DNA from: Rhizopus sp. PT2906
Taxonomy: Eukaryota > Mucoromycota > Mucoromycetes > Mucorales > Rhizopodaceae
DNA: 64,000 nt
Assembly (NCBI GenBank): GCA_025529335.1
Contig: JAMYHX010000128.1
Span: forward strand, 1 to 64,000
Reading direction: 5' to 3'
Below the pieces are notes generated by a model. The model had not been told where the DNA came from and made no database searches. It saw only the letters and a list, made by a program, of their open reading frames with translations. Positions 43,621 to 56,900 of this stretch are shown in pieces. The first letter of the stretch is position 1; the number at the start of each line of letters is the position of its first letter. Position numbers and translations under genes: made by a program.

Positions 43621-44553
43621 GAGAATAACATAATACACGATTTTAATAAAAACAGTTTGGAGACTTATGCTCGAATATCAAGACTGCCTTCTCGTAGCGA
43701 TAAGCTTAGGAAAAATGAGATAGCTCAGATATAATAATGAAAGTATCCAACGAAATTACAACGGAGGACTTTTTCGATCTGTACTCGACATTCTCTTACC
43801 TTATTTGAATTGTGGTTGCATAAAGCACTTAATCTGAAACATGCCTGATCTCATTTCCCAAAAAAGGCGATCTGACTGATCTTGAAAATCGAAAACCCAT
43901 CACTCGGATCAACACCAATGCCTGTTTGCTCAATGCACGACTAATGCTCTATATGAATCGTTTTGAGGATCCCAGCAAGTACAATAGCCTGCTCGTCATC
44001 TCTACTCATTTTCACAGTCATTGTCATCAACATTAACGGTCACATATCACATTCATTTATTTAGAAGTGTAGTATCCACGCTACTATTCAGTGCTCAAAT
44101 ATAGTATCTAGTGTTGAACCTAATGTTACTACAAGATCTGTTTTTAATCAAATATAGTTAATCTTACATACCTCAGCTTCTTAATATATAATTATAGATT
44201 GTGCTATCATCTCTGTTCTCTTTACTTTATTCCGAATAAAGATACAACACAGTCTTATCGTATTTTCTACTTTGTCTAAATTTATTTTCAAAACCTAAAT
44301 ACAACAAGAAGCGTAGGCTTGACCGAGGTTATCCCAATTTTTTCCTTCTGTTTAATATCGTTTTTGACTCATTTCTTCGTGCTATCTCAGCAAACCCTGC
44401 TATCAAAGGCAGTCAAATCTCCTGGCCACACTTGTCCGACACTCTTGTCCGCCCACTACTTGAAACTATAAAGATTCTAGCTTTATTCCAATGATACTTT
44501 GACGCTTTGAATCCACTTGATGATACAAATCATTACTGTTTGTTGGATGATAG

Positions 44554-44579
44554 TAAAAAAAAAAAAAAAAAAAAAAAAA
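44554..44579. repeat. Poly(A) tract of 26 nt
   Basis: An uninterrupted A run directly upstream of the Mcm10 promoter motifs. It could act as a nucleosome-excluding tract or be a retrotransposition scar. Confidence 0.8.
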
Positions 44580-44599
44580 CGCGACACGTCAAGACGCGT
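44579..44599 (+). promoter_or_regulatory. Paired MCB-like (ACGCG) motifs before Mcm10
   Basis: ACGCG at 44579-44583 and the full MluI box ACGCGT at 44594-44599 lie 67-87 bp upstream of the Mcm10 start. In ascomycete yeasts such boxes bind MBF and drive G1/S expression of replication genes. Their use in this fungus is inference. Confidence 0.5.
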
Positions 44600-44665
44600 G
44601 GCATCAACAAGTCACATTACAAAAAAGTCAACAAAGGGGTTTTTCTTCTTTTGTCGGATTGAACT

Positions 44666-46188
44666 ATGAGCGATGGTACCAAAATTGTATGCATCAGCTC
44701 CATGTAACTAAAATAGATATTATTAGACCTTCTTAAAGAACTTCATGAGGAGATTAAGAAAGAACAGGAATCAGACATTATACCTGTCAAATCACAGACA
44801 ATTGATATGGACTGCCGAACAGGGTTTCGTTTAAAGTGTGTATAATGCAAAAATTGCTTTAAAGGAAGCTAACCTTTTAAAAAAGACGTCGTCTTGTATC
44901 AGAGACTAATTGTCAAAAAGGATTACAAAATGTTCGATTCATTCCCCTAAGTCAAGTTCATCCCTACATTGCAGAATTTCATACTATAAGAATGGGCATC
45001 AAGCCTTCAAAGGACTGGGCTACGACAGGCGTGGTCGATCAATACTTTCCTCAAGACAGTTTTTGTGTTGTTAGAATAACTGATTTGAGAGGAGAGCATG
45101 TTCATGTTTATATCACTGGAAAAGCGTACAAACAGTATGAACGTGCTATTGGCATGGGATCTATTTTGGTCCTGAAACGACCAGAATCTTTGTGTCCTCC
45201 AGATGTAAAAGAAGAATGAATGAACTAGAGGGGTCTTTATTGATTTGTTTGATTAGACAGGAAAAGCTGCTGCGCTTCATGTTGATCAAGTACAGCAAAT
45301 GTGGGTGTTGGGTCAAAGCTTAGACTTGAAGCAGTGTCAGGGATATACAAAAAAGGAACAAAGATGTCAGGAATGGATAGACATGTAAGGAGAAGGGAAA
45401 TGAACAAGATATTTGTAATATAGTAACATGTATGCATACAGACGCCAAGGGGAATACTGTAATGAGCATTTAATGAAAATCTGCAGCTATTCCAAAAATG
45501 GTCGAATGGAATTAGCATCAGGGTAAATTTGACTTTACTGCGACTATGTATCAAAGACTAAGCATGTTCATAGTGATACTGGCTTTGATATTCGATGGAC
45601 AACAGTCATCAAAAAGTCTGATGGTTCAATATCATATCAAGCGATGAAAAAACCAGAACAGATGCAAAGCAGTACTCAAAATGCAAAAAAGGCTCTTGCG
45701 TACTATGTCAAAGGAATAGGATTAGTTACTGTAACAGGTGAACAGTTCAAGAAGAAACCAAAGAAGGAGAGTGACGGGATGGATAAGACAGCTATAGAGT
45801 AAGAGAAGAGAGAGGCAGATCACGTTGATTTTTAACTACCTTTTTGTATATAGACAAATACTTAAAGGGAGATATGATCCTGGTGCACAAATGATTCGTA
45901 AATTAAAAGGAATTAAAGAAGAAGAGCCAGGTAGGTTCTGCCTGACGATGTAATTGTCAATCACTAATATTATCAAAAGAGCATTTACTTTCTAAAGAAG
46001 CGCTAGTAAAGATGGGAATAGGTAATGGCGCCCCACTAACTAAAGACGAAGAGGAGAAAAAGGTAAGGAAAATAAAGATGTGATGTGTTTATAACATTAT
46101 TTCATTATAGAAACGAACATTTGATGAATTGAAAAATGCAACCAAACGACAGGAGACCAAGAAAAAGCCTCGATACATAGAACTCTAG
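44666..46188 (+). CDS. MCM10: DNA replication factor Mcm10
   Basis: Nine exons: 44666-44686, 44717-44835, 44886-45204, 45257-45384, 45442-45522, 45574-45798, 45854-45930, 45980-46062 and 46111-46188. They encode 376 residues. The OB-fold begins at PSKDWATTGVVDQYFPQDSF and runs through VHVYITGKAYKQY. It is followed by the Mcm10/DnaG-type zinc finger: QSLDLKQCQGYTKKEQRC, then YCNEH. The C-terminus is basic. Mcm10 binds the CMG helicase and DNA polymerase alpha at origins. The protein is shorter than most fungal Mcm10s and nearly lacks the N-terminal extension. The acceptor at TTCATAG|TGATAC is needed to keep frame between exons 5 and 6. The first exon is 21 nt. Confidence 0.88.
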
Positions 46189-46329
46189 TGTTGCATGATT
46201 CTATGTCCAGTAAAAAAATCCAATACTCCCTTTTTTTAATCAACTGTTCAAATGGGCTCATAAAATACAATGAATGTTTGCACCATAGTAAACTGCTCTT
46301 ATTTAAATGTATATTTATTTTGTAAAGTG

Positions 46330-47600
46330 TGTTACAAACGGAGGCTTGATCCTTTCTCTTTGCTCTTTCTTGACGCTGGACTTGTTCTTCCGATTTATCT
46401 TCTTAGGAGAGCCAGTTCTTCCTGTAGGAGATGTTGATATAGGGTTGCCATGTCAGGTTTGTTTGCAATTCTACCTTTACCAGCATCATTGATTCAGCAA
46501 TCGCAGGGATGTGCACGACATCTGTGGTTTATTCGACCAGCAACTTCCCTTTTTTTCACATTTTCAAACACCTTTGTTGTATCCCATGTTTGTAGTTGGT
46601 GTGCTTTGAGAATCACGACTTCAGATTTTCGTTTTGCTTTGAAAAATCCGACGATATACTCCTGTTCGGTGATTAGTATCTCGTTCGGGTGTGGTATTTT
46701 GTAAGCAGAAGCAATGACGAATCTTAACCTATTGAGATAATGATTTGCGTAATGTTTGTCATCAAGAATTTGAAGAATCGTTGTGATCGTAGTCTGCTGG
46801 ATATTGTAAAGGATCATCTTCCTTGCACCGACTTGTCCATCTTCGCCAACCATTATTATAGATTTTGTAGGTGATACTTCTGCGTGTGAGCATCAGGAAA
46901 TCTAGAATTTGGGTACCTAATGAATTAGCTGTCTTCCTTTTTTCCTGATAAGTTCCATACGACCATCGTCCATCTGCTTATCATGAAATCCAGTTTGTGT
47001 TTCATGAGTTGGCCAATAGATCGCTTGGTGTATCTTTTGGTACTTGATTTGTTGAAATACTTGTGGAAAAACAATACAGACCTCCTTTTGGTCAGTTTTG
47101 GTGAAGTACATCTATCTTGAATGATCTCCCAAAGCTGATGATTTTGTTGAAAATTTTTGTTGGCATTGTCGTTTCTTCTAGAGGTCTTGTTTTCTTTGTA
47201 TGTTATTGTCGACTTGGTTAATCTGCTTGAATATTTTCTTTTCCTGGAATATGTTGATATTCCACTTTTATATTGTATTTGTTGCAAACTTCTTGTATTG
47301 TTACGGTCAACTCTTGAAGTATGCTAGATGCTGAACCCGAACTTCCGCTGTATTTTAAAGCCCATAAATATCTTTATCTGACATTTACGTGAAGATGGAG
47401 GGGCGAAGAAGATTGCTTTTAATTCTCGTGCATTGACTGAGAGTTTGCTTTCTTGTGATGTCCAAGGTCCTGTCGTCTTTGTTATGATTGAATTTTCCCT
47501 CATCCCAAGTCTGCCGCATCGATGTGAATAGCCAACTGTGGTGTCTTTGTAGTCCTCTATATTAGTAATCCATTCCGTTGTATTTATCCGCCCTTTACTA
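46330..47600 (-). pseudogene. Decayed DIRS-like retroelement (RNase H region) plus unknown open frame
   Basis: Minus strand, 47600 downward: GPWTSQESKLSVNARELKAI (RNase H with its Glu), LQELTVTIQEVCN, then KYNIKVEYQHIPGKENIQAD and KIFNKI. This order matches RNase H and downstream segments of DIRS-type elements, but with stops and several frame changes. A separate minus frame, 46853-46494, reads MVGEDGQVGARKMILYN, then NHYLNRLRFVIASAYKIPHP, ending RINHRCRAHPCDC. It has no recognised domain and may belong to a second element. No terminal repeats were found. Confidence 0.5.
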
Positions 47601-48016
47601 ACTAATCATCATGTGAAATTAGTCCATTACTATTATTGTTTAAGTTCAATCTACATTTAGCATCGTACTTGCATTAATTTAATTTGTCATATGTCGGATC
47701 ATAAACTACTGTACTAAGCTTTGTTTTATTTTAATGTCGTCAGTGTCTTGTCTCTCATCGCTCAAGAGTCTCCTTGTTATAGTTCAAGTACATATAGAGA
47801 CTACTAATATCTCATCAGTTATTTAATTAAGAGCAATAAAGCGCTGCTCTTGGAGTATGTTACCAATTTGGAGCCTGGGCTGAATGCAACAATGACTATC
47901 ATTAGGTACTACAACAAACCCGTAACTGTAGTAACCTTACACACACAAAATACATATATATATATATATATATATATAGGTATAGGATTGTTTTTATTTG
48001 TCTTTATCTGTCTAAT
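47601..48016. other. Intergenic with a (TA)n tract
   Basis: AT-rich spacer ending in a perfect TA microsatellite (47954-47978) about 40 bp upstream of the secreted-protein gene. No other feature. Confidence 0.6.
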
Positions 48017-48421
48017 ATGTTTAAGACGCCCATTCTATATCTCTTTATGCTTGTAGCCTACATTCTGGTCTTGAAATTTGAATGTGTTCATGCAGATCCA
48101 AGCTGTAGCAAGAATGCAGAAACGATTGTTTGTGTTAACTCTGTGGATGGAAGAAATGTAAGAGCAAATGTATACATTGTGGCCGGAAAAGATAGAAATT
48201 CTATTCCTGAATACACAGTAAAAGTGGCAATGGACAAGTTTATGGAAGGAACTTGCACTTATGATAAAAATTCAGGATATATGCTTTGTGTAACCAAAAA
48301 TCAATGGAGATCCTCTAGCTGGTCGGGATACATTAACATAGAGTTTGCCTGTACTAACAAACTATACACGGCATATGGAGCAGACTGGAAATCAAGAGAT
48401 TATTATTGTAGAAATAGATAA
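48017..48421 (+). CDS. Small secreted cysteine-rich protein
   Basis: Intronless, 134 residues. A strong signal peptide (MFKTPILYLFMLVAYILVLK, FECVHA) is followed by a mature part of about 108 residues with six cysteines (in DPSCSK, TIVCVN, GTCTY, YMLCVT, FACTN and YYCRN). These would allow three disulfides. Aromatic and Gly/Ser-rich stretches (QWRSSSWSGYINIE) suggest a compact beta fold. No family was recognised. Size, secretion signal and even cysteine number fit secreted effector-like or cell-surface proteins, but no function can be claimed. It lies between repeat-derived regions. Confidence 0.65.
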   Translation: MFKTPILYLFMLVAYILVLKFECVHADPSCSKNAETIVCVNSVDGRNVRANVYIVAGKDRNSIPEYTVKVAMDKFMEGTCTYDKNSGYMLCVTKNQWRSSSWSGYINIEFACTNKLYTAYGADWKSRDYYCRNR

Positions 48422-48870
48422 AAAAAGGAAGCACTATTTACTACCATTTGAAATACACGGCGGTTATCTAAAAATAAATAGTGTTTAACTGAAAAATGAC
48501 TGGCTGTTTGTTAGTAAATGATCGTCGTTTTCGAGATTTTACTTGTCTCTTAAAAAAATACAATTTGTCGGTTTCATTTTAAAAACTGTCATGCACGTAT
48601 AAGTGAAATGTGTATTAAAGTAATTAGCTAATTAAGCGTTTGTTTTGTTACAGCAATTGACGATTTGGCGCTTGGAGTGTCTACAGAATCCTTGGAGATC
48701 ACTGAGACGTACGCTGTTACACGCCTCTGCAGTTCTTTGCGACAGATTTTTTTCATTTATCAACCTGCGGCGCTTCATTTTTTCTTTTACAAGAGTCTTT
48801 TTTATCTTTAATCGAAAGAGCAGCAGAATCTAATTACTTATTATCTTTTGTGTATATACATAATGGCCAA

Positions 48871-49247
48871 CGCTATATACACCAGAAAATAGGCTAATAC
48901 TACAGGCGCTTCCTTGAGGCGCTACTTATGTTGTCACTATACAACTTCACATTACCAATGCCTCTGCTTGTCCAGTTCACTCTCTTGTATAAAATAAGAT
49001 GTCATCATAACTACACGTGTTCTTGCATCTTTGTTAATCAAACTGACAACATAAAACTAGAATAAATAACAACATTTTTTTTATCTTTTTCTTCTTCTTG
49101 AAAAGAAACAGATCAAGATGGCGACTTTATAAAGCCATGCTTAGCTTGACACCACACATTGAAAAACTTTGTTGGTCTACATCATAGGTATAGGTAGAGG
49201 TAGTTCCTGTAGTATTAGTCTAATTTCTGGTGCATGCAGTGTTTCCC
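48871..49247 (+). mobile_element. Inverted-repeat element A, copy 4
   Basis: Left end TATACACCAGAAAATAGGC with TAATACTACAGG; right end GTAGTATTAGTCTAATTTCT with GGTGCATGCAGTG. The interior is the full family sequence, about 377 bp. It is followed within 100 bp by a broken accessory gene. The 48422-48870 flank has one short unconvincing frame only. Confidence 0.85.
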
Positions 49248-49329
49248 ATACATAAAAGGATGGTTTTATCCACATAAAAAAATTTAACAAGTTATTTAAT
49301 TTCTGTATACCCTTAATGGGCTATTAATC

Positions 49330-50290
49330 ACAATCAACAAACCACTTATTACTGAAGCTGATGCCTCCCAAGTCCAGTCTGCATTTGAAGTGATCATCTC
49401 AAATATCCCTTCAACACCAATCTTGAATGATGTTTTAGACAACTACAAGCTAAACATGCTTGGCCAAGACAACAGTAGGTGTTCTAATAACGTACCCAAA
49501 GCGTATTATTGATAGTGATCTTGAGGATCTTATGCAGACAATCTACACATATCAATTCGATGATACATATTCTTCGGAAGAAAAGCAAGTTGTGAACCTT
49601 TTGAAGTATATTATGTCTGATTATCATGCAAATTATGAAAAACCTGCATATTACACTGACACCAATAAATGCACGCTCTACTCTGAATACATTATCCCCA
49701 TTTTCAAATATTTTAGTGCTCTGTATAAGAATATTTTATTCATGTGGTAAGCAATACATGATTATCATCTCATGTTAAGTATTTAATTTTGTTTTGTCAA
49801 CTGTAACAGGTGTGAGAAGGGCCTGATGGTCAACAAACATTTGGCCATTTGTTTGAGTGATGAACAGAAGAAGATGATGGATGGGATTGGCTACAGTTTA
49901 AAAGACAAAACAGAGAGATTAATTATTGAATGTTCAGGGTAAGTTGAAAAAATTCCAGTAACTTGAAATTGATTAACTATTTATCAAAAAATACAGGGGA
50001 AATGATGGAGTGAATACCGAGGAAGATACCTTAAAATTGATGGATGCAACTATCCGCTGCTTAAAAAACGAAATGAGCAAGTTCTTATCGGCATCATGGA
50101 CGACATTTAGGTGAAGAAAAGTACTGGCTATACAATATATTAATAACATGATGACATTATTTTGGACAAAAAGAATTAAAGAGAATAAACGGTAATTTGT
50201 TGAGCAAAGGTCTGCAATTGTCCCAAGAGAATGGGAGGATAGACATTATTGGATGAAAGTATTGGAATTGCTTTTGAAATTGTTTGTTTA
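49330..50290 (+). pseudogene. Broken accessory gene beside element A copy 4
   Basis: The frame opens near 49330 (KPLITEADASQVQSAFEVII, LDNYKLNMLGQDN). It shifts near 49495 and continues IIDSDLEDLMQTIYTYQF to the splice at 49746. Further exons are 49810-49938 (CEKGLMVNKHLAICLSDEQK, ERLIIECSG) and about 49997-50110 (EEDTLKLMDATIRCLKNEM). A loose tail follows (SAIVPREWEDRHYWMKVLEL). The final part has lost its frame. This is a recurring uncharacterised Mucoromycota gene type by recollection; the ECSG...DTLKL segment may be the nuclease-like core but this is speculative. Confidence 0.5.
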
Positions 50291-50998
50291 AATGCGTATT
50301 AACACATATGATATCTAATGATTGCATCAAAGGAGCTATTGAATGAACAAGAAGACATTACTAAAGTACTTAAAAAAACAGCAAGTAGGACTTATCAAAT
50401 TTGATACTGCAGATATGATTAAAGCAGCATTAATGAAATCAGCCAGAATTAAATATGACAATATATGTTTATAATATATAAAAAATATAATAAGCATTCT
50501 CCAAGAAAGCACCTCTTGCGTATTGTATATGCATAAACATTATGCACACTTCTGTTATATTTTCATGTAAATGCATGTCTACACGGAGCAGAAGTCAAAA
50601 ACCAGAATATTTAAGAACAAGAGTACTTGAATAGGATTATTTGATCAAAGTTTGGCCATGTTCCTTTTGAGCTTGTGCAATAGAAGGGTTTTTATATACT
50701 ATTTTCAGTAACAGCCATTTGATCTGCTGTCATATTTCACTAGGATATTATTCTTAATCTTACCTATACATACTACATGCATACAGCGCGTGATGAAATA
50801 ATGGTGATGCATAAATGCTTCTCCTGCAACAGTTGACTTCCTTTTTCAGGATATGGCTCTACTATTGGCTAAGAACCGACATATGCTCCTATTGGCTGGC
50901 ATTTTAGTCTATTGAAGGTTCACTGTACTTTTCTCTTTCTTTTCTACAAGCTATTTGTTTGACTTTTTATTACTATTACTACTACTACTACTTTACAT
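50291..50998. other. Stt4 upstream region
   Basis: AT-rich; no gene recognised. A TATTACTATTACTACTACTA repeat immediately precedes the Stt4 start codon. Confidence 0.6.
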
Positions 50999-53900
50999 AT
51001 GAATAGGTACCTGGAGTATACTTTACCGTTTATGATGTCTTAACAATGCGTAAATTAGACTTGGTTACGACTTGCATTCGCGCATTCTATCAAGTCTTGC
51101 AAGTGTATTAGCTGACCCCAAAGCTAATTCGACACAAGAAGAAGTTGAGAGACTTGTCTCAAAATGTCCACATGTATCAATTATTCCATTAAATAATACC
51201 GAAATTATATCAACTTTAGAAGAAAGTAGACAAGTGTGCATGGTAATGTAGCTTTAGCTCATTTGTAACACAAATTGAAAGAATTGATCATTTTAAAAGA
51301 CCTACCGCTGTCAAAATGCATTGGACGCTTTAGCAAAGTACGTAGTTCATGCCTGTGAACGAATACAAATTGAGCTCTTGCCTCTGTTGCTGAGCTATCT
51401 GAAGACCTTACCAAGCTTTCGCTGGGATAGTATTCTCCTTTCTAATGGTAAAAAGATCGCCCGAGTACATGCTGTCGTCACTCAATATATATATTTATAA
51501 ACTAGGACCAACGCCTCCTGATAGCACTACCTTCAGTTTGGTATCTGGACTGCTATGTATTGCAGATAAACATTCAGATTATAGTGACATAATATATGAA
51601 ACACTGTGGAACTATGGAAGGTACATCATACAGCTAATGGAAACATGCAACAGTAAGTGATAGCTATCAGGCTATGTTGAAGTAATGTGTCTAAGGGTAT
51701 TTTATCTAGAGGAATACACCATCTACTTCGTTTTACCTTCGTTGGCTGGACTTGCGCGTGCCTTACAGGTATCGCCCTTTCTTTATAGACCCTGTCATCT
51801 TCAAGCTTTATGCGACAATATACAACCACTGATAGTAGACAAAACACTAGAGGCGATCAATCATGCGATTGATATCTGCCTTCGAGAGCGTGACGTCAAT
51901 AACTATAGTCGACAGGTTCTGGGTCACTACTGGGAGAGCGGAATTCCTCTCAGTTCGAATCGTATTATTCATGATCTACTCGTCATTCTACGTAATGTGA
52001 TAGCTAGAGTCATCACTGCAGCAAAGCCAGGCGAAGCTGATCAAGAGATAAGCGCTTTAGATTTTCAGCCAGGCACATTGCATTTAACAAGCAGTATTGA
52101 GTCAGCTTGGACCCAATTGATGAAAAAAACAGCTCACACTATTCAAAGCTTGAATCGTTCAGAAGGAGAACAGAATCTGAGAATAGAAAAGACATTGAGA
52201 GGAATATACGTAATGAGCTTGGGTTATTTTGATGATATCAGAAAATATGCAGAACGAAGAGAGACTGAAGGTAAGACATGGTCTCGGGATTCTTATATGA
52301 ATGAAATTATGGGAACAAGCTTGGTAAACAACTTGACTATTTGATAACGTCCTTATGCTAAGTCCCTTTTATAGCAAGTGGCTGCTCTAGCTTCTGTCTA
52401 CATGCATGAAGTAGACGATATATTAACAAACTATATCAATGAATGTCTTTTTAAGGGCCCAAGCTTATCTAACGCATGGATTTATAACGCATCATTCGAT
52501 GCAGCTGCGTTATTAGCTATAAAGTATGGTCCACACATATGAAATCATTGCTATTATGCTAAAGTATATTTTAGCTTTCCAAATCTCAGTAATAATATGA
52601 TAAGCATATTTTGTCGATTCTTGGCTACACCTTCTCTTGCGCCTGACAAACCTACGACAAACTCTAAAGAGGAAACATCGATTCAAAAGTTTACCATCAC
52701 ACGCCTTGCCCAATGCGTTCAGGTATGTAGTGACACAGAAAGTATGATATATCTTGACGCGGATTCTTCTACTTAGACGTTAAATCCTGATCACAGGTTC
52801 AAAGTGGCCATGTCTACAATGTATTCCTTGTTGAATGGGATACCACGATACGCTGAGGCAGATTCAGCTGAACATATTCAAAGTAATGTTAATAATCAGA
52901 CGAATTCTGAACAATTGAGTGAATCACAAAGAGAAGAGATTTGCATCAGTGCTCTCTCTGCTATCGTTGGTGTAGCAGTCTATCTACAAGATGAAGAGGT
53001 AGGATATTTTATATATATGTGTGTAATCAGCAACTTATTAACACTGTCTTAGATTTCACGACAAGCATGTTCGATGCTAGCGTCTCGTCGCAAATCGCTT
53101 TCATATATTGCAAGTGCAACCTTGACCAGGAAATTGGTTGACCTCGCCATTGTTAGTCCCTCAAGTGTATTTCGAGACATCATTAATCTATTTTCTGCTT
53201 TGAATCATGCTTATCTATTAATGGATAACAAACAATTGACCTATGGTGTATGTACTTTACCTATCTTTCTTACAGAATATCACTAACCATCATTCTTTAG
53301 GTTATAAATGCTCAATTAATCCTTGCTCAAAAGATAGAAGCGAGACCAGAGTTATATGAAATTTATTTACACAACTTGCTGACCCTTTTCGTTGAGAATG
53401 CAAATACTGTTCAACGCATGATAACAAGAAACAAAAAAGAATCCGAGATGCCTTGGCTCTCCAAGTTGGGCAAACTTCTACCTGTCATCCGAGCACTGTT
53501 GGAACATGATGATTTTAATCCCCACTTGTCTCCAAGTGAAGATATCACGACCTTATACCGTAACATGTGGTTTCACTGCGTTTTATTTGGTTTTGTTACA
53601 GAGTCTATCTGGATACGTGAATGGTATGACTCTATGCTTTACATTGCTCAAAAGACACCTGTACTTGTGATTGAAAGCGCCACAGACTACTTGGAAAGTG
53701 ACCTTGAGTATAACACAATGCTTCGTGGTGGCAACATGGCAGACAGAGATATCAACTTGATGAGACAAAAACTAACGACTTATTTGCCTTCAATGGCTTA
53801 CGACGCCAAAAACTATTCGTTTGCTCAAGTCGTCTTTGCACTCACCGTCTATCACGTCGAAATGATGCGAAGTAAGATGGGCGACTGTAGCTTTATCTTA

Positions 53901-56900
53901 CGTTACTTTATGAACGATGGACTTACGAACAGTACGATGGCAAACTGCCTAGAGACGATTACAGATCGTGTGGTAACTACTTATATCCGTGATGCTTCTC
54001 AAAAGGCAGCGTCTCAGGCACTTGATGACGAACTCCGTAGTCAAATGAGCAATATACTTCAGCTTTGTTGCCATCGCCTTGCTAAAGTTCATGCGTTGGC
54101 TATAAAGCTTTCCGACCGAATCGTGTCCAACTTCCCCCAAGTGTTTGTAGACAAGCATCTGGTTACGCTCTTGCTTGAGTTAGTTCAACTGCTATGGAGA
54201 AGTTGTGAGGCCGAATACCGAGAAGAATACTCCCCGATATTTCACTTCACTTCTGAACGTATCAATGTGACGATTGAAATTGGCGATTCATTTGCTTACA
54301 GAAAGGATATCTGTTCTCATGTTTATGAAAATGCTAAAAGATGGTTATTGACATCGACGGATCGATGTCCTATGGAAATGAGCGGGCTATTGCATGATTA
54401 TCTTGTAGAATATGAACGCTATGGATCTGGAGAAAATGGTGACATTACTCATATAGGGAGAACACTGGCTCTTGAAGTAGGAAAGGCTGCTACCAAGAAC
54501 GAAATACCTGTCAACTTTGTACCAAAAATACGCAATATGCACCTGGATAGCTCTTCTGCTTTCATAGATGGCGTCTCAACAAGAAGATACTATACAGGTG
54601 AAGTGAAAGGACTTGATTATGTTGCAAGTTTGTCAGATGATAGAGAAGAGAAACAGCAAGGCTCTACTCTTCTTGAACAAGTCCCTATTATGCTGTCAAC
54701 ATTAGACAGTTTGCTACAAGAGACAAAAGGTCAACACAAAAAGATACCCATCGATCGTTTACGACGAACCATGTTACAGGCAGCCAGCTTTGCTGTTTTA
54801 TTGCCCTCAGTACACCCTGATTTAATACGCTATCTTGTTAGTATTCCCGTTCGTATATTCACGCCCGAGTCAATAGAAATTGGCATAGACGTATGGAGTT
54901 GGTTGTTGGTTGAACGTCCCGATATTGAAGAATGCTTGATGATAGAGATTGCAAATATGTGGACATGGGCACAACGACACAGAAAGGGTTTATTTTGTCC
55001 AATGCTTAATGCCAAGCATCCGTTTATGGGTACAATGACATATGCTCCCTCTGACAAGTCCATCATTGACAAGAACAACCGTGCTGTGACCCTCTTGTTT
55101 GCTCCACATGTCGCTTGGATCAAATTTTTAACAGGCAGATTCTACGCTCTCCGCCACCGTAGTAAACAGTTGACGCGAATCTTTATCTCTCTCTTGAGTG
55201 ATACCTTCCGCAACTCTCATTTGATGAGCACGCATCCATTTGCTCGTCAACCCCGATTTCGACTGCTGTATCTTGGAATCAAAGTGTTGCAATCGACTCA
55301 GATGGAAGCACTCTCAGAATGTCAGTTTAGAGATCTTGTCTACAATTCTGCGTTCGATTGGTTCTCATCGCCGCCAAAATGGCATTATGGATCGCGCAAG
55401 AGTTTTGCACTAGCAGAGCATAAGGCACTAACGGACTTTTATCATATACTGACAAACGACACACCACGTCTAGTGGATTTGCTCACATCTGTTACGTCTT
55501 CTCCAAATAACAAGGGTACCAAGACGCCCGAGTATTACACTCTTTTTAAGAATAAGACTAAAGAAGATATCCTTCGTGAACATAAACTGGCAAAGCGTTT
55601 ATTACTGCTGCTTATGGACAGCGAGCTATCACGCCTCTCAGTTTGGTGTAATCCCTTGAATACAGTCGGGCCTGGTTATATTGCAAATTATTCTGGCAAC
55701 ATCGAAAAGTCAATTACGACAGATGAAGGATGGAAGGATATAGTGAGATTTGCCTGGCAAATATCGCCCAAGGTAGCTGTCCAAATGGCAGCACGTTTTG
55801 CACAACCTGTTGTTCAAAGAGAACTACACATCTTGATCGCGAACAATACAATGGACGTCATTGATGTACCTGAGGCACTCGAAATCTTGCTAGGCGAGAA
55901 AGTACACGCTAATTCTAAGCTTGACTTAAGATATTTGAAATACTGGACCGCCGTTCCTGCTATTACTGCTACTACTTACTTTATGCCTGCTTTTGGAAAT
56001 CATCCTTTCCTACTACAGTATGCTATGCGAACACTTGAATACTATCCTGTAGATACTGTCTTTTTCTATGTACCACAAATAGTCCAAGCTTTAAGATATG
56101 ATGAATATGGCTACGTTGAACGGTATATCATGGAAGCCGGACAAGTCTCTCAACTGTTTGCTCATCAAATCATTTGGAACATGAGTGCCAACTTTTACGT
56201 GGATGCTGACAAGGATTGTACAAAGGTAAGCTTTATTCTAAACATATAGGCATGTACTAATTGATTTTTTTTTCTCTAACAAAGCCTGATACTTTAAAAC
56301 CAACACTCGAAAGGATTATCAGCAACTTGGTAGCTTCTTTTACTGGAGCAGATAGAGAATTTTATGAACGAGAATTCAAATTTTTCAAAGAGATTACTGC
56401 TATATCTGGCTACCTGAAAGAATACATCAAATACGGTCAAAACGAAAAGAAGCCTATGCAAAAGGTATTTATAAGATTCTATACAAGTCCTTTGATTAAC
56501 AAAGAATTGTTTAGAAACGCCTGGATGAAGAGTTGGCCAAGATCAAGGTTGATGTCGGCGTTTATCTTCCCAGTAATCCTGATGGTCATGTTGTAGACAT
56601 TAATCGTACATCGGGTAAACCTCTTCAAAGCCATGCAAAGGCACCCTTTATGGCAACCTTCAAAATTGAAAAAGAAAAAACTGGAAAGGACGGCTTGGAT
56701 GAAAACATATTTAAAAATGACAATGAATACAATGATGAAGAGAACACGACAATCACACTTTGGCAAAGTGCTATTTTCAAAGTAGGCGATGACTGCCGAC
56801 AGGACGTCTTGGCGTTACAGTTGATTGCTGTTTTCAAAAACATCTTTACGAGCGTTGGATTAGATCTTTATGTGTTTCCTTATCGTGTGGTCGCTACGGC

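Larger units (their letters stand above)
42255..44553. other. Mostly non-coding, holds an element A copy
   Basis: Contains element A copy 3 (42898-43247). A 99-codon plus frame at 43321-43620 (MVSLSNSISEIHKDSRYILE) begins 74 bp after the element. It has no recognised domain and may be an accessory gene fragment. The 43650-44553 stretch is AT-rich with no supported feature. Confidence 0.5.

Noticed and set aside
45442..45798. Apparent frame break in Mcm10 between exons 5 and 6
   Set aside because: Resolved by using the acceptor TTCATAG at 45573, which restores the frame with a 51-nt intron.
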